From the NCBI RefSeq assembly GCF_004359215.1, contig NC_090622.1, forward strand, positions 1,669,159-1,733,158: a stretch of DNA of 64,000 nt, given 5' to 3'. The position numbers and the translations under genes are program-made. This document shows positions 31,810 through 42,540 of the stretch, in pieces. The DNA is from Bremia lactucae. Its lineage: Eukaryota > Oomycota > Peronosporomycetes > Peronosporales > Peronosporaceae. Under the pieces are notes generated by a model. That model ran no database searches. It was not told the DNA's origin and was given only the letters and a program-made list of their open reading frames with translations. Every line of letters starts with the position of its first letter. The stretch's first letter is position 1.

Positions 31810-32787
31810 TCAAAAAAGGCCCATCTTGTGATCATTCTCTCTAGTAGCCATGTCCCGCGGTTCCTCAAACGACGCATGCGTCCGCCTGTACATCTTTAAA
31901 AGGTGCTGGCCACTCGTGGTGGGCAAGTATTTGGCCGGATTTGTCTCCGTGACACAGCTCGGAAAACACTCGACTTGACACGTAAAATTGGGTTCATAAA
32001 AGAACGGAACCGAGTAGCGCTCTTTGCCCGACTGATTTACGACCCGATGCAGCGTTGACTTGAAGATTCCATTCGTAAATCGCTCGGCCATGTCTCCAAG
32101 ATTCACTACGAATGCGTCCTGGCGTGGCGGGACCTTGATCCACTGGTTTTTATAGAAAATTTGCAGGCCTTCCGACAAATCTGTGGACAGCAACGTTAAA
32201 AGTCCATAGTCTGTGTGAGCTCCTGCGCCAAACACGCCATTGGCAACATCCGACTTCTCTGGAGCATAGTGCAGAAGTCGTAACGCGGCCATGGGCTTGT
32301 CAAACATCCCTGGCTGATCAAATATTTCCGCTTCTCCAGCGGCTTTGGCAAAGAGTTGGGCTACTTTATAGCCAAGCTCGCACATGGCTACATAGTAGGT
32401 AGCCATTGTGACTTGGAAAGTAGGAAACTGTGCTTTGTCTGGGAATATATTTGGTCCATGGAGAGGCAGCCCCATCTCATCGCTGTCCATGGGTACATGA
32501 CGGCAAATGTAATAGCCCTCCTTTGTATCTCCTCGTGTCTGTACTTTCGGGTTTAACGTCTCCTCGTTCATCTGAGTGTACCCTCGCATGTATTTATTTG
32601 CCAACACTTTTCGCTTATCTACAAGTGGCTGATTAAAAAACGTAGCCATCTCCGTGTACACCTGTGAAATGAGCACACTGGAGATGCCGTGGTTAATTAA
32701 ATAGAAGAAACCAACGTCGGTGCAGGCGGCACGCAACTGTTCTGATGCATTAGAGGAGGAGAAATCGACGATGGGAAGCGCTAACAT
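31810..32787 (-). CDS. 2-oxoglutarate/Fe(II)-dependent oxygenase, isopenicillin N synthase-like (325 aa)
   Basis: The N-terminal DIOX_N-like part has LPIVDFSS (4-11) and DVGFFYLINHGI (24-35). The double-stranded beta-helix carries the iron ligands H191 and D193 (GAHTDYGLLTLL) and H247 (STLHRVVN). R257-x-S259 (RYSVPFFYEP) binds the carboxylate of 2-oxoglutarate. All ligands are present, so the enzyme should be active. Length is normal for the family. The substrate cannot be told from sequence; fungal and oomycete relatives are often annotated generically as flavonol-synthase-like or isopenicillin N synthase-like. Intronless, single ATG at the expected N-terminus. Confidence 0.9.
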   Translation of the reverse strand: MLALPIVDFSSSNASEQLRAACTDVGFFYLINHGISSVLISQVYTEMATFFNQPLVDKRKVLANKYMRGYTQMNEETLNPKVQTRGDTKEGYYICRHVPMDSDEMGLPLHGPNIFPDKAQFPTFQVTMATYYVAMCELGYKVAQLFAKAAGEAEIFDQPGMFDKPMAALRLLHYAPEKSDVANGVFGAGAHTDYGLLTLLSTDLSEGLQIFYKNQWIKVPPRQDAFVVNLGDMAERFTNGIFKSTLHRVVNQSGKERYSVPFFYEPNFTCQVECFPSCVTETNPAKYLPTTSGQHLLKMYRRTHASFEEPRDMATRENDHKMGLF

Positions 32788-33279
32788 ATTTTGATTTTAA
32801 CTAGTTTTAACATGGTAGTAAAGTAAAGCTCGTCAAATGGCTACACTTGCAGCATAATCTAAATAAAGATCGCATTCTGATAAATAACTATTTTCTGCCC
32901 GCACCTTTGCGAGTTAAAACTGTTAGCCACTGTATGGTGGAGGTTAAGTTGAAACTCAAGCAATCTCTATGTGCACACGTTGGAAAAGGGATTGAGTAAC
33001 CTCAGTTGAAATATTGTCTCTTTAGACTCGAAATTCTTAATCTACCCCTACTTTTTCAAAATCTCAAAATATGCTTCTCTTTTCCATACTATGAACTAGC
33101 TAATACCGAGGGTATACGGGCGGGGTTATCGCACTGCCCTGCGTGTTTAAGCTGTCGTTTTTTGCGCGGGAACGACAGCTCACGGCTGGTTCTATCCGAT
33201 CCATCAAATGCTGCTATCAATAGCAACTCATGGTACTCGTTGGCGTGTACAAATTTGACGGCACTGCGATGACTTCGGT
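32788..33279. other. Intergenic upstream of the oxygenase gene
   Basis: Presumably holds its promoter. Nothing else recognised before the mitochondrial insert. Confidence 0.5.
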
Positions 33280-33500
33280 TCAAAAATTCACGACAAGTTA
33301 AATCGTAATAAATATTTAAATACATATTTTTAATATTACCATAACATATACGATTGTAAAATAACAATTAATAAACACCACCTAAAAACAAACCAATAGT
33401 GGCAAAAATAGCTGTTGTGGTATTATCCTCAAAAATACTAGTTAATATCAGAATTTCACCAACAAAGCTACTTGATCCCAAGATTGACATGTTTATTATT
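33280..33500 (-). pseudogene. nad4: Nuclear mitochondrial insert: nad4 fragment
   Basis: The minus strand encodes NMSILGSSSFVGEILILTSI, then EDNTTTAIFATIGLFLGG and VY, and after a frameshift LFYNRICYGNIKNMYL.. and YDLTCREFL. This matches the late part of NADH dehydrogenase subunit 4 (NMS.PGTSSFVGEFLIL.GIF, SLWLYNRI.FGN, DINRREF). The surrounding DNA is very AT-rich and unlike nearby host DNA. A frameshift after GGVY shows that the copy has decayed. It is a NUMT, not a working gene. Confidence 0.85.
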
Positions 33501-33862
33501 AAAATAATATTACTTTAACAAATGGTTCTTCCATTAAAATAACATCTGTTTAATTTAAAAAACTATCAATTAAACCTTAGAATATTTAAGAAAACTAAAA
33601 CTGTTATAAATATTGACAATCAAAATAAATTATCTTTCACAAAATTTTTTTTTAATAGTATGTATGATATGTACGCATACAAATGCTAAAACTATTAAAA
33701 GTATTAAAAAATATTTTATTCAAAAACGTATTTCGCGTAATAAGCGTCCTTTTAAATTTAAACCTAAAACTAAAAATACAAAAAAATAATTTACTACTAT
33801 ACGAATAAAAACCAATATAAAATTAAAAGAACAACAAACAAAAATCTTTTAATTTTAGCCAA
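33501..33862. other. AT-rich continuation of the mitochondrial insert
   Basis: Has the same composition as the nad4 piece. A plus-strand frame at 33684-33790 reads KYFIQKRISRNKRPFKFKPK, a basic peptide of mitochondrial ribosomal-protein style that I cannot name. Ends near 33860 where composition changes. Confidence 0.5.
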
Positions 33863-34135
33863 TTAACATATTACAGCAAGTTTAAGAGGAGAAGGCGTGT
33901 AAGAGCGACGCTCCTGTTCCTCATCCTCTGATGGAGCGTGACTTTCAAAGCCCACTATTCCATCATCGTCGATGAAGGTGCTAAGAGTCTGTGACTCACG
34001 CTTGATTGTCATGAGACAAAGGAAAGAAAACCACAACCGAACGGTTAGCTGTTTATTTTCCAACCTCAAAAAGGGATGAAGCGAATATTGCCACTCCATG
34101 TCAACAATCTGATGGGGGAGGATGTAACGAAGCAC
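33863..34135 (-). repeat. Segment homologous to 40390-40620, left copy
   Basis: The minus strand reads FLRLENKQLTVRLWFSFLCL, then RESQTLSTFIDDDGIVGFES and HAPSEDEEQE. The segment at 40390-40620 encodes a broken form of the same (ASFLEGDDIADFENHTPSDE). The two flank the gypsy element at 36-40 kb. They could be its LTRs or two pieces of a dispersed gene. Confidence 0.45.
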
Positions 34136-34452
34136 AAATTTAAAGATCCGTTGTCGTAAATTTACTTTAATATGGGTAAATTGCCCTTTTGTCCAATTCT
34201 AAAAAAGGTAATTATACTTAATTCCCAATTTTAAGGGGTAACAAATGTTATCGCCGCCAGATGTAAATCTGGAGGCCAAATCTATTTTTAAATTAGCCAA
34301 GGTAAAGTTTTAGATTATATAATCAAAAAATTGCAGTTTCCCGGTTGACATAAAGCGTCAAGTGCCTTCCTAAGGCACTCAGCATGGCCAAGATGGTCTT
34401 TGATGGTCTTCAGTGGAAGTTTTACGTCATGATTGCTCTCTTAAGGCATCAG

Positions 34453-34895
34453 TGTAACGGGGTGTATCGTTACATGAAAATTACACGTAAATGTTGTTAA
34501 CTAATATATTATCTAAAAAAGGTACGTAATAATTGTAGAATATTTCTTTACATAGTTATATTCGGAAAACTTATCCATTGGTAGATATAGACCATTATAT
34601 CTACTTGCTTCGCGGTCCAGTCAGCGCTGGACGCGCGCAAAGAGAGAGACAGATAAGACTTTTATTACATGTTAAGTATTAGTATATAATTAAGTTAGTA
34701 TAAATAGATAGAAAACATACGACCTTAATTATATTAAATACAGTTATCTTTAATTCTCTATAAGACAAGTTTTTCAAAGAGAGTCTTCCTCTGCACGTAC
34801 TAGTGTACGTGAAGTGGCGTGAGGCACCACTCGCACTGAGGCAGTGCGGAGGGGACTTGTACTGAAGGAGTACAAGTCGGCAGTGCCCCGTTACA
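34453..34895 (+). mobile_element. Solo LTR, family a
   Basis: 443 bp beginning TGTAACGGGGTGTATCGTTACA and ending CAGTGCCCCGTTACA, the same family as 36-485 in opposite orientation. It is flanked by ATCAG and ATTAG, an imperfect 5-bp target-site duplication. No primer-binding site or coding region adjoins it, so it is a solo LTR left by recombination. Confidence 0.82.
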
Positions 34896-35929
34896 ATTAG
34901 CGTAAGCTTCGCCTATCTGGATCGAAGAACCAACGGACCAAAGTGTCCAAGCCTCTTCTTGATACAATGCCAACGTGATGCGAGGATTGTGGACGTCGTA
35001 TTCCTCGTTGCACGATTCGATTGACGACGCGCTCTTGTCCGATGGTCGTTTACAAGTGCCTTAAGTCGACCAGGTCACGACGAATTCAAACTCTCCGACG
35101 ATTGAAAATGCAGACCTTTCCAATAAAATTGCGGTGCAGGTATTGTGGCATTAACTTAATAAGAGAGCTAGAAGGATTAAAGAAGGAAGCGCTTGCTGTC
35201 ACGAATGAAGACACTAAGACATTCTGTATCAGCACGATAGTCGCTTATAGATCCCATGAGATATTGTCGCCTGAGTCTCCACGAGCCGCGATAATTGGCG
35301 TCGCCGCAAGCTAAAAACATTTATATATTATCTGTTGTTTGAAGACTTATTGCCTTAATTCTGTCATTTTTGCGTGTTCACTGGATGGTTTGAATGGTTT
35401 GAATGTTTTGAATATGATGTTATGGCTCGTCAATAATATATATCAGAAAGAGTGGCGAATTGTGTTTTTTCTTAAGAGAATAGGGGTAGATAGAAAAATC
35501 TTTTCAAACGAGGCATTTAATGAATTTTCTCATAAAATTACTAAATCGACGTACCAAAATTACTAAATCGATAAGGGTACGATTTTTTTATATTTTCAAC
35601 AGCAAATATGGTTCAGGTCCTCTTTTGATCTGTTAGGGTTAATTTTCTTGCTGAGGCTTGCGCTGTGGTCTCTGAGAGTACCAAGTCGTCCTAGGGTATA
35701 TACTCTCGAGCATTAGTTGCCACTTGGTTTTACGAACCACTTGAGTCCCTTCAACTAGAATCAACAAGCTCTTCGAGCTTGTATGACTTCTTGAGCTGTT
35801 AAACTTCTTAATTTTTAGAACTAAGTGACTCGATAATCCTAAAGTCTCTCTCTGACTCAATGAGCGAGGTAGCTCCACTACTCCTGCTAGTACTTATAGT
35901 CAATCGAAGTCTGAGTCGTTATAAGGCTA
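34896..35929. other. No gene recognised; scattered repeat similarity
   Basis: The patch at 35830-35880 (AAAGTCTCTCTCTGACTCAATG, then GAGCGAGGTAGCTCC) resembles 40780-40825, again hinting at paired flanks of the following gypsy element. A plus-strand ORF at 35021-35314 has no recognisable domain. Confidence 0.4.
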
Positions 35930-38479
35930 AGCCTCTGCTGAAATAGATACTCCCCCGAACTTTCAGGCTCGACATGCGCAGCGTTTAAAAAATAAAAAAA
36001 CTTGTTTGAGCTAGACCACATAGATTACATCATACCCCGGGGCCCTGAGGTTCTTGATGCATGGCGCGAAGCCATTATGCAACATGAAATTCAGGTCTAG
36101 GACCACTTAGCAGGATCCATGCCAATTCGTTACATTCCTGTACCTGATCCGAAGCCTAAGGCTTGCCCTTTTCTGGTCAGTGATAAGACATACGAGGCAA
36201 AGAGGGAGAAACTCTCCTTTTTTATCAAGCAGATGGAAAGGCCATAGCATCCGCCACTTTTCTTAGCAGAAAGTTAAAAATGGTCATGGCTATTTTAAGC
36301 TCGTTGGTAAAGCTTGCGAGAAGACACTCATATGTCGCACATCTGTAGACGACGCTTTTCCCAAGTGGGATATGCTGAAACAGCAACTGACTTGCTGCAC
36401 CGCCTGATCAGGCTTTTCGCACACAATCACGATTTGTAGCGGCTCGTCAGGATAAATGAACTTTAAAGGACCATGTCCAGTAGTTGAGAACTCTTATTAC
36501 CACTATGGAACAATACTTATTGCAAGAAGTGGTATAATATCCAGATTTATGGATTGTTTCAATGCAGGCGTTGCCCGGACGAATCCCACTGATCCCATCT
36601 CACTACTTTTGAGGCGGCGCTTACCATGGCGTTACAGGCTGAGTTCGACTTTAAGTTCTATCGTGTTGGAACGCAGGAACGCCATGGAAGCTCTCGAGCA
36701 AATTGGATTCGTCCTATGAACCAAAACAATGGAATTAAGCCTCCCTGAGGAAGAAGAAGAAGATATTTTTAAGCTGTGAGGCAGCATAGAACCATCCATA
36801 GATGCTATATGTGCGGGGGCACTTAGAACTTGCGCCCAGCTTGTCCGTTTAACAACACGCGCAAAACCTGAAAGAGCAACAACGCTACTTCAAACTAGAA
36901 ATATGGTTTGGTGCGGGAAAACGCCGATACCCAGTTGGGGCGAGGCCACCTTCTGGGGAAGAACTTGGCTTTGTGAAAGTAAAGATCAAAACGGCCAAGC
37001 CCAAAATAGCTCTGAGCTTAATAGCACGGGGCGTGAATACAAACTCGGCTCGTAAGTCACAAGCGCGACTGGTAATGGCTTCGATAAGCCATGGTCAATT
37101 TTAAATGACTCAAGAGCGTCCTACCAAATATGCTCGACGTCGTTTCCTTGAAGAAACACAGCGATATGCTTAGACGCTTAAAGCGCATGAAGGCGATTTG
37201 GTCACTGTTCGCTTAGCGATTGGAACTACCTAAAGTTTTATTGAATTGAATATTCGTTTTTTTATTTGACAGTATGGAACACTGTCTTATCCTCGACCTG
37301 GACTCGAGATATTATCGAAACATTGGTATGACCTGGCTGTAATGCCATAAGCCATGGATTGATTGGAGGTCTAAGACCGTAGACGCCACGCGCAATGTCT
37401 TATTGATGCTTTGGAGAATCATAACCAACCTTCGCTAGGCAACAAAGGCGGTCTAGCGTAGGCCACTGGCAGAATCTGTCAGTGTGTTAGAAATTGGCAT
37501 GTCTGAGTTAATAACTCCAATACTGAAAACATTCCTCGTGAGCGTGACTCATTTATTGGTGAAACGACAAGTACTACGTTAAGGGGTACTCGTTGTGATG
37601 ACGAATCTTTAGATGATAAAAACATTGTAGGCCTGTGGCCGAGTCATTTTGGGTATTTTCCAGAAGCACGTGCAGTGGCACGTTCAAATCCATCGCCGAG
37701 ATGGATTTACACTGAGCGTCAGTCGTGATAGTGCTGGCAGAACACCAAGACCAACAGGGCTAAGCTTGTGAAGCGGACGTGAAGTGACACGAAAATGTTC
37801 ACTGAACGACGAGTGTGAGTTACGCAAATCCACGATGGATGTTGGATTAAACATTGGATCTTGTTTAGACGAACTAAGTTTGTAGAACCTGTAAAACTTG
37901 GTAGCATTAATGTAATGGCCTCTATCAAATGTGTTTTTTCGACATCGAGACAGCAAAGACATAAATCGGATACGGCTAGATGCGAGACGCCTACCATGTT
38001 ACACAATGATATAAGCAAACAGCTATATACACTTGTTAATAGTTTGACTGGTAACGTTGACGGTGACATTAGCTTTGACGCTATCACATCGTTATACGCT
38101 CTATCAGAGCTAGATAAAATGTCTGTAGATGGTTTGGCTTCGCCTGAAAGGCTGATGACTTATCTAAGATGGTGGTCGTTCAACCAGACCTTGAGTTTTA
38201 TCCATCGTCGCTTCTGGATAAAGCTGTTTTTGAGGATACAAATGCAACACTTAGTGGTCGAAGAGAATTTTCAATCCTTATAGACCCTTCAGATTCATTC
38301 ATTTTTAAGTTAAGACATTCCAAGACGTCGTTTGTTACAACCGAACGTCTGCTTTACCTCCTGAATAACATGTACGTCATGAAATTGACATGGTTCTTGG
38401 AAGTAATACTGTGTTACACGACAGTGGTCCTTTACCAAAGGAATAGTCTGCGTCATTAACAATGGTACGAGAGAGAAAG

Positions 38480-39000
38480 TCTCTTCACTCGACACCACGT
38501 TTTGTGTCAAAACGCTAAATGGTAAATAGTGCATCCTAATAATAAGCTTAATGCTGCTTTTATACCAGCGCAGACACCCATATATACGAAAAACGTTCTT
38601 CAGAACAACATGGTGGGATGTACAATGCACATTGCACTAGACTTAGTCGATGGTTATTTCCAACTGCTCATGCGAGCAAGCGATATCTTGTTTACAGCGG
38701 TCAGCACCCAAGCGGCATGCTATGGGGGGGGTTGGTAATGCCGCATGGGCTTTTCCAATGCCCCGGCTACTTTTATCGTCTAGAGACACAATTGTTGCAC
38801 CCTCGTCGAGCTTATGCTTAGACGTCTTTTCATTACATTATTGCCCATAGTCGTGCGGAGCAGGGTCAATCGGATGTGGAATACCAAATAGACCATTTCC
38901 AAGCAGTGCTCGAGTGTATGCGCACAAATAACTTGTATGCCGACGCTTCTAAATGCATGTTCAGTGCAGAAGAAATTCATTTTCTGTGAATATCGTTGAA
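38480..39000 (+). pseudogene. Gypsy reverse transcriptase fragment
   Basis: Reads KLNAAFIPAQTPIYTKNVL, MHIALDLVDGYFQLLMRASD, then FTAVSTQAACYGGG and, in the next frame, MPHGLFQCPGYFYRLETQLL. A frameshift falls in the ML-W-x-V-MP box. The FDD box region is mutated. Confidence 0.75.
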
Positions 39001-39539
39001 AAACAAGGCCTCAGAACTGATAATGCTAAGGTAAAAGCCATACTTCATTGGCCGGTTCCTCAAAAAAGAAAGAACTCGCGTAATTGGCCAGGCTTAACCA
39101 ACTACTTGCACAAGCACAGCAAATATTACGCTGATATGACTCGGTTATTATCCAATCTTCTTAAGAAGGATACGGTTGGTGCTGGACGAGCTTCGAAAGT
39201 AAATCTTTTAAAGCAGGTAAGGAGTGTCTCATCCATGCTTCAATTTGGCTCTGCCAAATCCTAATCGGCCGACCAATGTCGTCTGTGAAGCATCTGCTTT
39301 TGTCACAGACAGCACTCTGTTTATAACATATGAAATGGGCAGAAACGCATCATTGCGTTTAAGTGTAGGCACCTTAAAATGCTGAAAAGAACGACCCAGT
39401 TCTGGACAAAGAGCTCCTTACGATGAAGTATGCTCTTGTCAAATTTAGCGTACATCTGCTTTGATTTAAGCCTTTAGTGATCTATACAGATCATGCGTCT
39501 TTACGCATTGCGACTAAGTTGCCTCAGCGCTCATAGAGA

Positions 39540-40200
39540 ATGCCTCGATGGCTTGATACTTTTTCTTGCGGTCATCTTGCTCGAGAAAGACATACAACAC
39601 TGTGTACCAGAATTATTGGTGGCCTAAACTCTATAAATGGGTCAGCACCTATGTTCGCACATGCGAGACTTGTCAAGGGGTCAAACCCTCGGCACATGCT
39701 ACGGACTGTTTGCCAGTTTGCCCGTACCCACTGATTGTTGGGAGTCCATCAGTATGGATTTTGTGTTTGACCTACCGAAAGATTCGGCCGGTCACACGGT
39801 AATCGTGGTCTTTATTGACCGTTTTAGCAAATTGTCGCATCAAGCGGTTGTGTCGGATACCATTGATGGTTAAGGTGCAGCAAGGCTGTTTATTTATCGA
39901 GTGTTTCGTCAGGACGGGTTGCCGGTGGCAATTGTCTTCGATAGAGAAGTCGATTATTCGAGTGCTTGGCCCAGATTAAACATGTCTATTTGCGGATCAT
40001 CCGCAGACAGATGGTCAAACTGGGCGAATTAATCGTGTCATTGAAGACGTTCTGCGCTGTGTGTGCTGAAACACCAAAGCGCTAGAGCACAATGTTGAAC
40101 AACGCTGTGCATGTCTCTAAAGGCTATACTCTGTTCTATGTGTTCCAGACGACCGGCTTGCAGCCCGCAACCTTTTCAAGGCGCTCCTACACACTAAGTT
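39540..40200 (+). pseudogene. Gypsy integrase fragment
   Basis: YWWPKLYKWVSTYVRTCETC is the zinc-binding HHCC end. SISMDFVFDLPKDSAGHTVI and VVFIDRFSKLSHQA is the first catalytic Asp region. It decays after 39870. Confidence 0.78.
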
Positions 40201-40389
40201 GGTATGAATATTTAATAATTGCTTTTGCAAGGGCCGCCTCCCTGAAGATATTTTGTTCTTGCTCTTATCGAGCGGGTTTCGTCATTATATTGGCCTCCAG
40301 GCGAGGTGTCTTGCGTAATGCGGTCAAAGCATCAGCAACATCACGTTCTGGGAACGGATTGAGAGCCTGCCGAGACTCGTTGTCACGCT

Positions 40390-40620
40390 GACGCGTGTTA
40401 GCTTTAAGCTCCTCACCTCTTCATCAGACGGAGTGTGATTTTCAAAGTCTGCGATGTCGTCGCCTTCAAGAAAGGAGGCAATGGTCCGTGATCCACGGTT
40501 GGATGTTAAGAGAGAAAGGAATGTTATAACAACCGTGAGGTTAGCTGTTCGGTATCCAACCTTAAGGAAAAAATCTGATAACAGTATGATGCGGTGTTAT
40601 GGGGCACACTTCGTTTAATA
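40390..40620 (-). repeat. Segment homologous to 33863-34135, right copy
   Basis: The minus strand has ASFLEGDDIADFENHTPSDE with frameshifts upstream. See the left copy. Confidence 0.45.
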
Positions 40621-41213
40621 AGCCGTTAATGTGTAACTATTCACATTATGGGCTAAATATAGTTTACGTAAGAAAATAGGTAATACCATTATAAATCCCG
40701 TATATTATGGGTAATGTGAATGCAGCCACCAGTTTTTTTACTTCTAAGTTCTATAGAACTAATTGTCTCTTTAATTCTAAAGTCTCTCGCTGACTTAAGG
40801 AGCGAGGTAGCTCCGCTCCAGACGCGACCTCACCTGGTACTCGCACGCGCCTCCCTCATGATGACGTGCACTGGTGACCGTATGATCTTGTTTCGATGGT
40901 CAGGCACGAAGGTCGTGCTGGCAATCTCCGCGCCAGACGCCACGTGTACGTTCGTTGCATTTTCCCATAAATCAAAAAAATAGAATTAAAAAATTGCTAA
41001 TTTATATTGTTTGCCGAAGCCGTTGAGTCGGGGTTTCTACTGCGCAGTACAATCCAAGCCTGCTTCAAGGCTATAGAAAGATCCAGCCCAGTAACGTTGT
41101 TGCTCAACTCAGACCTCTAGGATAAAAAACGCCAAATATTGGTGGTGGTGGGTCCTGAGGCTAAGAAGAGCTGCGCCGTTGTTGGGATGGCCGACAGCAT
41201 GGTACAAGCTGGC
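40621..41213. other. No gene recognised
   Basis: Contains the patch near 40780-40825 that is similar to 35830-35880. The rest is featureless to me. Confidence 0.4.
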
Positions 41214-42060
41214 TTAAGAGAGAGCTGCTGGGTTGCCATCCACGTTCACCGATTCCAACAAACAGTCTCTTAAACCCGGTGTGCGAACACTGGCAATTCC
41301 ACGATGAATGTCCATGAAGTCACCGAGGATGCCTGTTGCGCACGGATCGCTGCAGTGTATCTCGTAGCCCTTCACGCTGGTCTGTTGTGTACAAGCGTCG
41401 CAGAAAGAGCCGATATGCGCCACAAACATTTGTTAAAACAACGTGTAGTGCTGCAAGCGTCGGCGTTGGATGACGTCCGTCAAAAAGGCAATAAGGCGGT
41501 CAGAACCGATCAAGTGAAGTGTCACCGCTCGGAGAACGTGCTAAATTTTTTTAGCAACGACGGCTTACGCACCTTTCCATTCGTCATGAACACACATATC
41601 CTATGCGAGAGCAATATCGAGCCAGACGGGCCGATGTGTATAAAATCGTGCCGACATAACAAGCACCTGCAGCCACAGTCCTTTCGCGAGCGTACACTCA
41701 AGGAGAAAGTGCTGCTCATTGTCGATCGCATTGCATCCAGCACGAATGCAATAGCGAATGCGTGGGTAAGATGCCGCACTGCAGGTCTTCAGCACAGGCA
41801 GCAGAAACTTCTGACGATAACTTCTGACATGCTTGCCGTATTCCACATGCGTCTTAATCTGCTCTGCATCAGCACGATGGGAGTGCACGGTCATCGTGCG
41901 TGGCTTCGTCGGTGATTTTGGCGGCCGGCAGAGCTGCAGGGACGAAATACTTCTTCGCTGCAGCGTTGCTACCCACGTGGGGAAGAGTTCGTCGCGCGCC
42001 GCATCAAGACTGCAGAATGAGCTCTCTCGCGCCGAGCCGCTCAACAGTCTCTGTAGTCTC
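41214..42060 (-). pseudogene. LINE ORF2 C-terminal fragment
   Basis: Minus-strand frames give VEYGKHVRSYRQKFLLPVLK, YPRIRYCIRAGCNAIDNEQH and FLLECTLAKGLW. The pattern C..GC....ENxxHxxxxC resembles the zinc-knuckle-like end found after the reverse transcriptase of many LINEs. The rest of ORF2 is absent here. Several stops. Confidence 0.6.
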
Positions 42061-42232
42061 TTTGTATAGCATTTTGCCTGATGACCTTAGGTGTCAGCCA
42101 CGTGAACGTGTCGTAGGATCTTCCTGTAATTCTAAATTTTCGAAAATACATTTTTTTGCCGCAGCGAATAAACCCGGTCTGCATCAATGCCATGTAACCG
42201 GTCCTGCTCAGTAACGATTTGCTTAATCCAGA

Positions 42233-42511
42233 TGTGACAGGGTCACACAGCAACTCACAAAGGTAGTTATAAATTGAGATCTTTAAGCAGCCTACTACAA
42301 TATTAAATCAGGCTACTAAGCGCTACTAATCTAGTACTACTAACTATCAACACTCCGTACTTCAGGTGCCGACACGTGTCATTCGTACCTATCTGCGTCA
42401 TAACGATAATTAAGCTATATTCTCTGATGTACTAATACACATCCCGGCTATATGACATAGTCAAACTATCCTTAGTGTGCCAGTACACCAGTCACATGTG
42501 ACCCCGTTACA
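42233..42511 (+). mobile_element. Short LTR (about 279 bp), different family
   Basis: Starts TGTGACAGGGTCACAC and ends GTGACCCCGTTACA. The same C/G-rich terminal motif is used by the other LTR families here, but the length and interior differ. A gag-like region follows on the plus strand. No target-site duplication found; its partner LTR was not seen. Confidence 0.55.
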
Positions 42512-42540
42512 CACTCCCACACCCAAATAGGAAACACTGT

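Larger units (their letters stand above)
35930..40389 (+). mobile_element. Degraded Ty3/gypsy element, plus strand
   Basis: Plus-strand order is gag (36100-36760), protease region (37270-37460), reverse transcriptase (38480-39000), RNase H (39250-39540) and integrase (39560-40200). Gag shows HLTTFEAALTMALQAEFDFK and GTQERHG. The protease region shows HKPWIDWRSKTVDATRN. Every frame is broken. The similar segments at 33863-34135 with 35830-35880 on the left, and 40390-40850 on the right, may be its flanking repeats. Confidence 0.8.
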
